The notes: generated by a model from the sequence alone, not told the origin. Positions 51,123 to 60,019 are shown, counted from the stretch's first letter. The stretch: 64,000 bases of DNA from Rothia nasimurium (GCF_928391935.1 NZ_CAKMTD010000003.1:62001-126000), one strand, 5' to 3'. Translations and numbers: made by a program.

Positions 51123-51374
51123 ATGGCCGTCAAGACCTACGAAGAGCGCCTCGCTTCCATGAAGGCAAACCGCGCCACCAAGACCGCCCCCAAGGGCCTC
51201 TACCACGCCAACATCAACGTCCTCAACCGCGAAACCCTGGAGGACGCCATGGAGAACCCCGACAAGTACCCCAACCTGACCGTCCGCGTCTCGGGCTACG
51301 CCGTCAACTTCGTGCGCCTCACCCGCGAGCAGCAGCTGGACGTCCTATCCCGTACTTTCCACCACGGGGCCTAG
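51123..51374 (+). CDS. grcA: Separate glycyl-radical domain of pyruvate formate-lyase
   Basis: This 83-residue protein is the C-terminal PFL domain as its own gene: [20 protein letters not shown] and RVSGYAVNF with the radical glycine at Gly58, ending [17 protein letters not shown]. The N-terminal 25 residues (Lys/Arg/Ala-rich) are unlike both PFL and E. coli GrcA (YfiD), which is 127 residues and repairs oxygen-damaged PFL. Here PflB has no domain of its own, so this protein is presumably obligatory, not a spare part. AAGGAGAA upstream matches that of pflB. pflA follows 9 bp later. The symbol is by analogy. Confidence 0.92.
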   Translation: MAVKTYEERLASMKANRATKTAPKGLYHANINVLNRETLEDAMENPDKYPNLTVRVSGYAVNFVRLTREQQLDVLSRTFHHGA

Positions 51375-51383
51375 TGATTCTTC

Positions 51384-52265
51384 ATGTCACTTGATATCTC
51401 TCACGAGATAACCGATACCGCCGGCGAGCTAGCATTTGCTCCGCCGGCGGACCGGCATTCCGGGGCAGGCACCTGGGGTCTCGGCGAACTCACCGAACTC
51501 GAACGCTCCGCCCAGCTCAAACTCATGCGTGAGGGGCAGCTGGGGTCGGTGCATTCCTGGGAGCTGGTCACCGCCGTCGACGGGCCTGGCACCCGCATGA
51601 CCATCTTCATGAACGGCTGCCCCCTGCGCTGCCTCTACTGCCACAACCCCGACACCTTCAATATGAAGGACGGCAAACCCGTCATGGCAGCCGACCTCAT
51701 CAAAAAAATCAAGCGCATGCGCAAGGTCTTCAAGGCCACCGGCGGCGGTATCACCATCTCCGGTGGCGAGGTGCTCATGCAGCGGGCTTTCGCTGAGAAT
51801 ATCCTCATCAGTGCCAAGTCCCTGGGGATCCATACCTGTATTGACACCTCAGGTTTCCTGGGGGCCCACGCCTCAGATGAGTTTCTCGATAACGTAGACC
51901 TGGTGCTACTCGATGTTAAATCGGGCTCTGAAGAGGTGTATCAGTCGCTCACCGGCCGGGCCCTGCAACCCACGATTGATTTTGGGGACAGGCTCTCAGC
52001 CCTCGGCAAGAAAATCTGGATCCGCTTTGTGCTGGTGCCCGGCTACACTGACAGCCCCGACAACATTGAGAAGGTAGCCGATATCGTCTGCCGCTGGCGG
52101 AATGTGGTTGAGAGGGTGGAGGTGCTCCCCTTCCACCAGATGGGCACCGACAAGTGGGAGTCCCTGGGCTACGACTACAAGCTCAAGGACGTCCACCCGC
52201 CCAGCAAAGAAGCTACCGAAGCGGCCCGCGACATCTTCCGCGCCCGCGGCCTCACCGTCTTCTAA
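51384..52265 (+). CDS. pflA: Pyruvate formate-lyase activating enzyme
   Basis: A radical-SAM enzyme that installs the glycyl radical. The CxxxCxxC triad is Cys79, Cys83, Cys86 (CPLRCLYC); GGGITISGGEVL follows. 293 residues; the first ~50 residues are an extension over the E. coli enzyme, so a later start (Met49, MREGQLGS) is possible, although it has no ribosome-binding site. It begins 9 bp after the glycyl-radical gene. The order pflB-radical domain-pflA makes one anaerobic operon. Confidence 0.94.
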   Translation: MSLDISHEITDTAGELAFAPPADRHSGAGTWGLGELTELERSAQLKLMREGQLGSVHSWELVTAVDGPGTRMTIFMNGCPLRCLYCHNPDTFNMKDGKPVMAADLIKKIKRMRKVFKATGGGITISGGEVLMQRAFAENILISAKSLGIHTCIDTSGFLGAHASDEFLDNVDLVLLDVKSGSEEVYQSLTGRALQPTIDFGDRLSALGKKIWIRFVLVPGYTDSPDNIEKVADIVCRWRNVVERVEVLPFHQMGTDKWESLGYDYKLKDVHPPSKEATEAARDIFRARGLTVF

Positions 52266-52278
52266 GTTCTGTCACACC

Positions 52279-52335
52279 AGGACGCCCCACCCCCGTTCCC
52301 AGCCCATGGGCAGGCAAGCCGGGGCAGGGCGTCCT
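52279..52335 (+). terminator. Terminator of the pfl operon
   Basis: AGGACGCCC (52279-52287) pairs with GGGCGTCCT (52327-52335), with further pairing CCCCCG/CGGGG inside, then TGTTT. It lies between convergent pflA and dxr and could serve both. Confidence 0.75.
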
Positions 52336-52367
52336 TGTTTAATCTCAAACTCAAGGGGGCAGGGTGT

Positions 52368-53672
52368 CTATGCCTGCCCCAGAATCTCGTTGGCGCGGGC
52401 CCGAGCCCAGGCTTCCGCCTCAAGCACCGCTTCCAGAGTCAGAGAACCTGACTCGGCCAGGGCCGAAGAACTGGCATGCTCATCCAGTACCCGGCCGGTC
52501 GTCTCAATCATGTCGGTAAAACGAATAGCCCCGGCGTGGAAGGCCGCAACCGCCTCCTCATTAGCAGCATTGAAGACCGCCGGGAAGGTACCGCCGCGCT
52601 GGCCCGCCCGCTTAATCATCTCCACCGCCGGGAAGGCTGTGTTATCCAGGGGCTCAAAAGTCCACTCGGTAGCCTGCGACCAGTCGCAGGGCTCCGCAAT
52701 ACCGGGAATACGGTGGGGCCAGGTCAGCCCCAGGGCAATGGGCAGCAGCATGGTGGGCGGGGACGCCTGAGCTAGGGTCGAGCCGTCCACAAACTGCACC
52801 ATAGAATGCACCACCGACTGGCGGTGAACCGTCACATCAATGCGGTCCAGATCAATGCCAAAGAGGTGGTGGGCCTCCAGCACCTCCAGGGCCTTATTGA
52901 CCATAGAGGCCGAGTTGGTGGTCACCACCAGCCCCATGTCCCAGGTGGGGTGGGCCAGGGCCTGCGCCGGGGTAACCTCCCGCAATTGCTCGTAGCTCAT
53001 ACCCCTAAAGGGCCCGCCCGAGGCAGTCAGCACCAGCCGGTCAATCTCCCGGTCGGTACCCGAAGCCAGGGCCTGGGCCAGGGCAGAATGCTCAGAATCC
53101 ACAGGGACCATAGGCTGGTCCAGGGGTGAGGCGTCCACAGCGGCCTTGACCAGCTCGCCACCGGCAATCAGCGATTCCTTGTTAGCCAGGGCCACCTGGG
53201 AACCGGCCTGCAGGGCAGCTAGGGTTGGTTCCAGACCGATAGAGCCGGTAATGCCGTTGAGGACGACGTCCGCCCCGGCCCGTGCAGCTGCAGTAGCTGC
53301 GTCCGTCCCCCACTCAATCTGGGGGCTGTAGCCCGGTGCCAGCTCAGCTAGCAGGGAGCGCAGGGTGGCGGCGTCGGCCTCGGTGCCGCTAGTGGCGACC
53401 AGGTGCGGACGCAGGCGGGCGGCCTGCTCTGCCAGAAGAGGCAGGGAGCGTGAGCCAGCGGAAAGGGCCGTGACACGCACAGGAGCGTCCTCGCTACCGG
53501 TGGAGGTTCTGGCCAGGGAGTTGAGGTGGTCAATGACCTGCACGCCCTGGGTGCCGATGGACCCGGTAGAGCCGAGCAGAGTGACCGTCCGCCCACCGTG
53601 CAGGAAGTCTGCTAGCTGGTCGGTCAGTTGATCGCGGGAGGCGCCGAAGCGCTGAGTTGAGCCAAATCGCAT
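52368..53672 (-). CDS. dxr: 1-deoxy-D-xylulose 5-phosphate reductoisomerase
   Basis: Dxr makes MEP, the first committed isoprenoid intermediate. The NADPH motif GSTGSIG is at residues 34-40; metal-binding PVDSEHSA near 195 and the ASGGPFR loop are seen. 434 residues with a slightly long N-terminus. ATG at 53670-53672. In many actinobacteria dxr directly precedes rseP; here 3.9 kb of plus-strand pfl DNA separates them. Confidence 0.95.
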   Translation of the reverse strand: MRFGSTQRFGASRDQLTDQLADFLHGGRTVTLLGSTGSIGTQGVQVIDHLNSLARTSTGSEDAPVRVTALSAGSRSLPLLAEQAARLRPHLVATSGTEADAATLRSLLAELAPGYSPQIEWGTDAATAAARAGADVVLNGITGSIGLEPTLAALQAGSQVALANKESLIAGGELVKAAVDASPLDQPMVPVDSEHSALAQALASGTDREIDRLVLTASGGPFRGMSYEQLREVTPAQALAHPTWDMGLVVTTNSASMVNKALEVLEAHHLFGIDLDRIDVTVHRQSVVHSMVQFVDGSTLAQASPPTMLLPIALGLTWPHRIPGIAEPCDWSQATEWTFEPLDNTAFPAVEMIKRAGQRGGTFPAVFNAANEEAVAAFHAGAIRFTDMIETTGRVLDEHASSSALAESGSLTLEAVLEAEAWARARANEILGQA

Positions 53673-53684
53673 GGTTCTATGTTC

Positions 53685-54713
53685 TCACAGGCCCTCGTTG
53701 CCCTCGAAGAAGGCCCGCAGGGCGGCCCGCTGGGCGGCTTCAAGTTCGCGGACGACCGGGGCTGTGGGTTTCAGGCCGGGGGCGTCGTGGTACATGCCGG
53801 GTACCTCATACAGGGTGCTCTCGACCCCGGCGGCCAGCAGGCGCTGGTGGTAGGAGGAGTTCTCGGCGTAGAAGAGGTCGATATCGCCCACGCCGATCCA
53901 GGTGGCAGGTAGGCCCTCCAGGTTCTGGCGGCGGGCAGGGACGGCGTAGTCGGGCAGGGACGCTGCGCCCGCACGTCCGCCCAGGTAGGTGTTCCAGGCC
54001 AGCTTGTTGTCGAGGGCCGTCCAGAGCCAGCGGCCCTGGCCGGGCTGGGCGGGCCGATCGGTGCGGTCGTCAAGCATGGGGTAGGCCAGCAGCTGGAAGC
54101 CGACCGGGTGGCCGGTGTCCAGGGCTTTTTGGGCCAGGGAGGCGGATAGGCCCCCACCGGCGCTGGAACCTGCCAGGGCGATTTTGGCGGGGTTGATTCC
54201 GTACTTTTCTGCCTGGGTCTGCAGCCAGCGCAGGGCGGCGTAGCAGTCGTCGAGGTCGGCGGGGAAGGGGGCCTCACCGGCGTTGCGGTATTCAACGGAG
54301 AGGACGGGGACGCCCAGGTCGGCAGCTAGCTGGGAGACTTTGGTTTGGTCAGGTCCGGCGGAGCCGAGCACATGCCCGCCCCCGTGGATCCAGAGCACAG
54401 CCCCGTCGTACTGGCGGTGCTCGGGCAGGTTGAGGTAGCAGGGCAGGCCACCGGGTAGGTCGGGCTGGGCAACATCGACCATTTCGACGCGGACGCCGGG
54501 GGCCGGGGGCGCAACGACGGCGAAGGTACGCTGGGGCTCGCGTTTCAGGCGTCCTTTGAGGGCGACGTAGCCGGGGCGGGGGGCAAGAAAGAGCTTCCAG
54601 TGGCGGAGCTCCGGGTGGACGTACTTGTACTGCTGGTAGCCCCAGAAGGCGAAGTGCCCGGCGGTAGCGAGGGCCAGCCCACCAGCTAGGGTGGTGAGGG
54701 TGCTTTTTTTCAT
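53685..54713 (-). CDS. Alpha/beta hydrolase of the HSL type
   Basis: A 342-residue hydrolase with oxyanion motif HGGGH (residues 110-114) and nucleophile Ser184 in GSSAG. The Asp (GDIDLF) and His (MYHDAP) of the triad follow. Residues ~5-25 form a hydrophobic segment, so it is probably membrane-anchored or exported. Substrate unknown (carboxylesterase or lipase-like). The ATG follows AAGG at short spacing. Its stop is 12 bp from the dxr start, so the two may be cotranscribed. Confidence 0.85.
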   Translation of the reverse strand: MKKSTLTTLAGGLALATAGHFAFWGYQQYKYVHPELRHWKLFLAPRPGYVALKGRLKREPQRTFAVVAPPAPGVRVEMVDVAQPDLPGGLPCYLNLPEHRQYDGAVLWIHGGGHVLGSAGPDQTKVSQLAADLGVPVLSVEYRNAGEAPFPADLDDCYAALRWLQTQAEKYGINPAKIALAGSSAGGGLSASLAQKALDTGHPVGFQLLAYPMLDDRTDRPAQPGQGRWLWTALDNKLAWNTYLGGRAGAASLPDYAVPARRQNLEGLPATWIGVGDIDLFYAENSSYHQRLLAAGVESTLYEVPGMYHDAPGLKPTAPVVRELEAAQRAALRAFFEGNEGL

Positions 54714-54731
54714 ACCTTAAGTTTTACCCCC

Positions 54732-54800
54732 GGTAGGTACCATCTACGTCGGAAAAACCCACCTGACTGGTGGTCTTTTCCGTTTTTGATGGTACCTACC
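54732..54800. promoter_or_regulatory. Nested inverted repeat between ABC exporter and hydrolase
   Basis: Outer 13-bp perfect repeat (GGTAGGTACCATC at 54732-54744, complement at 54788-54800) and inner GGAAAA/TTTTCC plus CCCACC/GGTGGT stem. It fills the gap between the exporter stop (54804) and the hydrolase start (54713), and may be a terminator, or a palindromic operator. Confidence 0.55.
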
Positions 54801-54803
54801 CTG

Positions 54804-56642
54804 CTAGCCGACGATGTCGAAACTCTGCAGCTTCTTCTTACTCGCCTTACCACCGCTATTCTGCAGGCCCAGCAGCTCAGCATAAATACCGCCGGACGCC
54901 GCCAGCTCGGCCGGGCTGCCCACCTCGTCGATGCGTCCCTCCTTGAGGGTAACAATGCGGTCAACAGTGGCAATAGTGGACAGGCGGTGGGCAATAATCA
55001 GGGAGGTTCGGCCCTCCATCAGCTCTTCCAGGCCCTTCTGCACAGCCCGCTCGGCCTTGGTGTCCAGGGCACTGGTAGCCTCGTCAAGAATCAGAATCGG
55101 GGCGTCCTTGAGCATGGCCCGGGCAATAGCGATACGCTGCTTCTGGCCACCCGACAGCTTCAGGCCGCGCTCACCAATCAGCGACTCATAGCCGTCCGCA
55201 AACTTCGAAATAAAATCGTGGGCATTGGCCTTAGTGGCAGCCTCGATAATCTGCTCCCGGCTAGCGTCCGGGCGGCCGTAGGCAATATTCTCGGCGATAG
55301 TACCCGAGAAGAGCGAGGCGTCCTGGAAGACCATACCAATGAGCGAGCGCACCTGCGCCAGGTCACTACCTGCAATATCCATGCCGTCTACCAGCACCCG
55401 GCCCTCACGCGGGTCATAGAGGCCCTCAAGCAGGGCCATAAGGGTCGACTTACCCCCGCCGGACTCCCCCACAAAGGCAATACGCTCACCGCGCTTCACC
55501 GCCAGATCAATCCCGTGCAGCACATCTGCCTCCCCCTCGTAGCCGAAGGTGACGCCCTCAAAGCGGACGAGTTCGGCCCCGGGTTCAGCGGTGAGACTGG
55601 GGGTAGCGGTTTTTGTAGCGGAATCCGGACGCTCCCCGGCAGCCCCGGCGGTAATGGCCAGGGCACGGGCGTCCGACTCCCGTTCCATAACCTCAAAGTA
55701 GTCCTTAGAACCGGCAATAGCCCGCTGGGCGGTATCCACAATCCAGGAGAGCGAGTTGATTGGGGCAACCGCCATAGCCAGCAGCTGAATGAGCAGCACC
55801 ATGTCGCCAATGGTGAAATCCCCGGCCAGGGTACGCAGGAAAATCAGCAGGTAGAGGGCGAAGAAGATGAGGTTGAGGAAGGAGAGGCGGGCGACGTCCA
55901 TGGAGTGCCAGAACTTTGACTGGGCGCGGGTGAGCCCGATGGTCTTTTCGAAACGACCGCCGAACTCAGTGAGTTCTCGGCGCTCGCGGCCGAAGGACTT
56001 GACCACACGAATCTGCCCGATCACCTCAGCAAAGCGGCCCGATGCGATGTCGATGTTCTCGTTCTTCGCACCTTCCCAGACCTGCCATTTTTCGCTGGTT
56101 TTGCTGGTGAGCCAGAAGTAGACCGGGAAGATGATAATGAGCAGCAGCCCCAGGGGCCAGTAGTAGATGGAGCTAATTACGATTACCGAGACAGTAGTGA
56201 GCACCAGGGAGATGAAGGTGTTGCTCATGGTTTTGACGAAGTTGGTGACTTCGGTGATGGAGCGGTTGAGCCGGGCGATGATGGTGCCGGTCAGCTCGGT
56301 GTCGAAGTAGGACAGGGGCAGGGAGAGCAGTTTCTCGTAGTAGCGTACCGACAGGATGGTGCGCATGCGCTGGCTCATCACGTCCCCGATGTAGCCGCCG
56401 ATGTTGGTGGTCAGGACGCTCACCAGCTGGGCTACCAGGTAGGCGGCCGCGAACCAGGCGATGGCGGCTCCCGTGGTGGGGGCAGTACCGTTGAGGTGGC
56501 CGACGACGGCATCGGTAGCCCCCGAAATGATGAAGGGGGCCAGCAGGGAGGTTGCGCTGGTCAGCACTGCGCAGACCATAATCCCGATGAAGTAGGGCGT
56601 CAGTTCTCGCGACGCAGCCAGTATTTTGCCGATGCTTTTCAT
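54804..56642 (-). CDS. ABC exporter (fused membrane and ATPase domains)
   Basis: A 612-residue half-transporter of the MDR/lipid-flippase class. Six membrane segments (~15-320), then the ATPase: Walker A GESGGGKST near 392, signature LSGGQKQR near 494, and Walker B ILILDEATSAL near 515. It would act as a homodimer or with a partner not seen here. The substrate is unknown. ATG at 56640-56642. Confidence 0.92.
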   Translation of the reverse strand: MKSIGKILAASRELTPYFIGIMVCAVLTSATSLLAPFIISGATDAVVGHLNGTAPTTGAAIAWFAAAYLVAQLVSVLTTNIGGYIGDVMSQRMRTILSVRYYEKLLSLPLSYFDTELTGTIIARLNRSITEVTNFVKTMSNTFISLVLTTVSVIVISSIYYWPLGLLLIIIFPVYFWLTSKTSEKWQVWEGAKNENIDIASGRFAEVIGQIRVVKSFGRERRELTEFGGRFEKTIGLTRAQSKFWHSMDVARLSFLNLIFFALYLLIFLRTLAGDFTIGDMVLLIQLLAMAVAPINSLSWIVDTAQRAIAGSKDYFEVMERESDARALAITAGAAGERPDSATKTATPSLTAEPGAELVRFEGVTFGYEGEADVLHGIDLAVKRGERIAFVGESGGGKSTLMALLEGLYDPREGRVLVDGMDIAGSDLAQVRSLIGMVFQDASLFSGTIAENIAYGRPDASREQIIEAATKANAHDFISKFADGYESLIGERGLKLSGGQKQRIAIARAMLKDAPILILDEATSALDTKAERAVQKGLEELMEGRTSLIIAHRLSTIATVDRIVTLKEGRIDEVGSPAELAASGGIYAELLGLQNSGGKASKKKLQSFDIVG

Positions 56643-56754
56643 GGTGGTAGCCCCCCTGGGTGTTCTTGTGGTGCCCCACTACCCTACCGCCGGCGTCCGC
56701 CTGCCTGCTTGAGGGGGTGGTGTTCTTTTGCCCACGGAGGGCGAGGACGAAAAA

Positions 56755-56790
56755 CCCCGGCCCCCTTTCTTAGAGGAAAGGGGGCCGGGG
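56755..56790 (-). terminator. Terminator of the GlsB-like gene
   Basis: A 15-bp perfect stem (CCCCGGCCCCCTTTC with its complement), 6-nt loop, then TTTTT on the minus strand. Confidence 0.9.
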
Positions 56791-56807
56791 CTTAGGTGCG
56801 GTAGGTC

Positions 56808-57068
56808 TTACTTGTTAGCGGTGACCTTGCCGTAGATGAAGAGGATGATCAGGGAGCCGACGATTGCGGTGAAGAGGGTGCCGAGGCTGAAGGACTGGAT
56901 ACCGTCTGAGAGGCCGGGGATGAAGGATCCAAGCCAGCCACCGAGCATGGCGCCGACGATGCCGAGCACCATGGTGACGAGGATGCCGCCGCCCTGCTTG
57001 CCGGGCATGATGAGCTTGGCGAGGGCACCTGCGATGATACCGAGGACGATCCAACCAATAATTGACAT
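56808..57068 (-). CDS. GlsB/YeaQ/YmgE family stress-associated membrane protein
   Basis: An 86-residue protein with three membrane segments and typical Gly patterns (GWIVLGIIAGALAKLIMPGK, then GIVGAMLGGWLGSF). Members are general-stress or transglycosylase-associated proteins with no clear biochemical role. I chose ATG 57066-57068 with AAAGGAA upstream; the longer frame is unlikely. Confidence 0.9.
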   Translation of the reverse strand: MSIIGWIVLGIIAGALAKLIMPGKQGGGILVTMVLGIVGAMLGGWLGSFIPGLSDGIQSFSLGTLFTAIVGSLIILFIYGKVTANK

Positions 57069-57205
57069 GTTTTTCCTTTGTGTGGTGAGGCGGGCCGTCC
57101 CTAGCAGACCCGATTTAATCAGCGGACTTCCAGTATAGCTAAATATTGAGATAATAGTAAGCAATCTTTTAGTGCTCCTACTTACTTTTTACTGGGCACA
57201 GAGAA

Positions 57206-57237
57206 GGGCGGCCCCTCCACGCCGGAAGAAGCCGCCC
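57206..57237 (-). terminator. Hairpin after the symporter gene
   Basis: GGGCGGC (57206-57212) pairs with GCCGCCC (57231-57237). On the minus strand TTCTCTG follows. Weak to moderate terminator. Confidence 0.5.
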
Positions 57238-57270
57238 CTACTCCTATCGAGTCCTATCAAGAACCTCGGC

Positions 57271-58902
57271 CTAGTGGTCAATCGCCCCTTCAGCACCTAC
57301 GCCAGTCAGGGATCGAACCTCCATCTCAGCCTGCTTGATTTCGTCTTCCTTATCTCCACCAAGGGAGCCCAGGAAACCGAGCAGGAAGGCAGCCGGGATA
57401 GTCACAATGCCAGGGTTGGCAAGGGGGAACCAGGCAAAGTCCATGCCGGGAATCATGGAGGTTTCGGAACCAGACATGACCGGTGAGAAGATGATCAGCA
57501 GGACGGAGAGGCCAAGGCCCCCGTACATGGACCACAGGGCACCGCGGGTCTTGAAGCCCTTCCAGAAGAGGGAGTAGACGATGGTCGGCAGGTTAGCCGA
57601 GGCGGCAACCGCGAAGGCCAGGGCCACCAGGAAGGCAACGTTCTGCCCCTGGGCGCCAATACCACCGGCAATAGACAGCAGGCCAATAACAACCACAGTG
57701 GTCTTGGCTACGCGGATTTCCTTGGCCGGGTCAGCGTTACCCTTGCAGATGACGTTGGTGTAAATATCGTGGGCAAAGGAGGCTGAGGCCGTAATCGCCA
57801 GGCCTGCCACAACTGCCAGAATCGTGGCAAAAGCAACCGCCGCAATAATGCCCATGAGCAGGGAGCCGCCAAGCTCGAAAGCCAGCAGGGGCGCCGCTGA
57901 GTTCACTCCACCGGGTGCCGACTTGATAACCTCGGGGCCAACCAGGGCTGCTGCACCGAAGCCGAGCACCAGGGTGAAGAGGTAGAAAAGGCCGATGAGG
58001 ACGATTGCCCACACCACTGACTTGCGGGCTTCCTTGGCGGTGGGAACGGTGTAGAAGCGCATGAGGACGTGGGGCAGGCCAGCAGCGCCGAAAACCAGGG
58101 CCAGGGACAGGGAGATAAAGTCCAGTTTGGTGAGGTCATTCAGGCCGTACTTGAGGCCGGGCTCCAGGATCTTCTCGTTCCCACCGGAGGTTTCAACAGC
58201 CGCTCCGAGCACGGCGGAGAAGTTGAAGCCGTAGAGGGCAAGGATCCATACGGTCATAATTGCTACGCCGGAAACCAGCAGAACTGCCTTGATGATCTGC
58301 ACCCAGGTCGTCCCCTTCATGCCACCGATCAAAACGTAGACGATCATGAGTACGCCCACGATGATAATGACCAGGGACTGGCCAGCCTTAGAGCTAATAC
58401 CCATGAGCAGGGAGACCAGCGCACCGGCGCCAGCCATCTGGGCCAGCAGGTAGAAGAGGGTGACGGCCAGGGTTGAGATACAGGCGGCGATACGGACGGG
58501 CCGCTGGCGCAGGCGGAAGGAGAGGACGTCCGCCATGGTGAATTTACCGGTGTTCCGCAGGGGTTCTGCCACCAGGAGCAGGGCTACCAGCCAGGCCACC
58601 AGGAAGCCGATGGAGTAGAGGAAGCCGTCATAACCCTGCAGGGCAATAGCGCCGACGATACCCAAGAAGGAGGCCGCCGAGAGGTAGTCACCCGCAATGG
58701 CCAGGCCATTTTGGGTGCCGCTGAAGGAGCGGCCACCTGCGTAGTAGTCTGCTGCGGTCTTGTTGTTCTTTGACGCCCTGAGAACTACCACCATGGTGGC
58801 CAGGACGAAGGCCCCAAAAACAGCCATGTTAACCCAGGGGGTACCTACGGTTTCAGGGGCAGTTTCAGCAGCCACAAGGTATGAGGTTGACATAGTATTC
58901 AC
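57271..58902 (-). CDS. Sodium:solute symporter, acetate/monocarboxylate (ActP/MctC) type
   Basis: A 543-residue protein with about 13 membrane segments; the SSS-family signature is seen in GQNGLAIAGDYLSAASFLG-like sequence near residues 65-85 (here TQNGLAIAGDYLSAASFLG). Together with the DUF485 gene immediately upstream this is the ActP-type arrangement for acetate, pyruvate or propionate uptake. GTG start at 58900-58902 with GAGGGG upstream; an ATG three codons on has worse spacing. It pairs plausibly with fermentative metabolism by the pfl operon. Confidence 0.9.
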   Translation of the reverse strand: MNTMSTSYLVAAETAPETVGTPWVNMAVFGAFVLATMVVVLRASKNNKTAADYYAGGRSFSGTQNGLAIAGDYLSAASFLGIVGAIALQGYDGFLYSIGFLVAWLVALLLVAEPLRNTGKFTMADVLSFRLRQRPVRIAACISTLAVTLFYLLAQMAGAGALVSLLMGISSKAGQSLVIIIVGVLMIVYVLIGGMKGTTWVQIIKAVLLVSGVAIMTVWILALYGFNFSAVLGAAVETSGGNEKILEPGLKYGLNDLTKLDFISLSLALVFGAAGLPHVLMRFYTVPTAKEARKSVVWAIVLIGLFYLFTLVLGFGAAALVGPEVIKSAPGGVNSAAPLLAFELGGSLLMGIIAAVAFATILAVVAGLAITASASFAHDIYTNVICKGNADPAKEIRVAKTTVVVIGLLSIAGGIGAQGQNVAFLVALAFAVAASANLPTIVYSLFWKGFKTRGALWSMYGGLGLSVLLIIFSPVMSGSETSMIPGMDFAWFPLANPGIVTIPAAFLLGFLGSLGGDKEDEIKQAEMEVRSLTGVGAEGAIDH

Positions 58903-58916
58903 AATCTTGCCCCTCT

Positions 58917-59291
58917 CTAACGGCCCTGGGTATGGGCGTAGGAACCGGATTCAATTGCCTCGCGCAAGCCAGCAGCCCGGGGGTCCAGCTTGCGGTTAGC
59001 GAAGGCCACGTACCAGCCGGTGATGGTAAAAGTTGTCACGAACTGAAGTAGGCCGAAAATAATACCGACGTTGACGTTGCCCATCACCTTGGTGGCCATG
59101 AAGCCTGGCGCGTAGACGGCCAGAATGACGTACAGCAGGTACCAGACGAGGAAGGCTACCGTCATGGGGAAGACGAAGGATCGGTGGGTTGTGCGAAGTT
59201 CTTTGAAGTCGTCGCTGACCTGGGCGGCGCGGAAATCTACGTGGTCCGCGTCAACTGGTAGCGGCTGATTATCTGATGATGTGTGTGCCAT
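58917..59291 (-). CDS. DUF485 membrane protein
   Basis: A 124-residue protein with two membrane segments (FPMTVAFLVWYLLYVILAVY, then IIFGLLQFVTTFTITGWYVA). Family members are encoded beside actP-type symporters. ATG 59289-59291 has a strong GGAGG. It starts the two-gene unit with the symporter. Confidence 0.92.
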   Translation of the reverse strand: MAHTSSDNQPLPVDADHVDFRAAQVSDDFKELRTTHRSFVFPMTVAFLVWYLLYVILAVYAPGFMATKVMGNVNVGIIFGLLQFVTTFTITGWYVAFANRKLDPRAAGLREAIESGSYAHTQGR

Positions 59292-59366
59292 CACTACCTC
59301 CTTTGTGTAATAAGACACACACTATACCGTTACCTGCGTCATAGACAAGTATATGTATATAAAAAA

Positions 59367-59397
59367 CAGGCTATCCGGTAAAAAACCAGATAGCCTG
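59367..59397 (-). terminator. Terminator of the DivIVA-like gene
   Basis: CAGGCTATC/GATAGCCTG stem (9 bp, with further ACC/GGT pairing), then TTTTTT on the minus strand. A classical intrinsic terminator. Confidence 0.92.
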
Positions 59398-59428
59398 CCG
59401 ATGACAAGGTGAAATATCCCTGTAATGA

Positions 59429-60019
59429 TTATGCTGTGTCTTGGAGGTACTCAATGCACCTGTCCATAAAGGCGTCAATCTGACTCTCCTCGTAGGACAT
59501 AGCACCCGTGGCACTGGTGAAAACAGTCCTCCGGATCTCATCCACCGTCAGCTTTTCCTTACCCTGCATATGCAGCATCATGCGGCGGCAGAAGGCATCG
59601 ACGTCCTTCACGTAATAGCCCTTAGTCAGGCGGCGGGAAGGACGGCGGAAACGCTCCCCCGGGGGACGGGAGATACGGCCCAGCAGCAGGTCCCGCAGCT
59701 CAGCGACTGCCTTCAGCCAGGTCTCTTCACCGTAGGTATCGATGTAGAGGTCCCGTTCTGTTTCAGCGTAGATATCTTCAACCCGTTCCATCATGGCATC
59801 AACGTCAGCAAGGACGTAGCCACCCGGCTCAGAATTGAACATCTTGGCGCGGATTGACCGGGAGGTTGAGATCTGGGAGGTATCACCGCCAGAGATCAGC
59901 ACCTGGTAGTCCTCGATAAGGCTGGTGGTGTAGGCGTCAACTTCCTCAACAGAGTAGCCGACCTCGCGGGCGTCCGCGCGGGCTAGGTCTTTGATGTCTT
60001 GAGGGATTTCTTTAAGCAA
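59429..60019 (-). CDS. DivIVA-domain-like protein
   Basis: A 196-residue protein with three copies of a DivIVA-like motif (GYSVEEVDAYTTSL near residue 21; GGYVLADVDAMMERV near 66; KGYYVKDVDAFCRRM near 132), and a related one at the end (SYEESQIDAFMDRC). It lacks the long coiled coil of Wag31, so is not the polar growth protein itself. TTG start at 60017-60019 with GGAGG upstream. Downstream of cdsA by 28 bp, probably cotranscribed. Function unknown; a polarity or division-linked role is inferred from the motif. Confidence 0.8.
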   Translation of the reverse strand: MLKEIPQDIKDLARADAREVGYSVEEVDAYTTSLIEDYQVLISGGDTSQISTSRSIRAKMFNSEPGGYVLADVDAMMERVEDIYAETERDLYIDTYGEETWLKAVAELRDLLLGRISRPPGERFRRPSRRLTKGYYVKDVDAFCRRMMLHMQGKEKLTVDEIRRTVFTSATGAMSYEESQIDAFMDRCIEYLQDTA

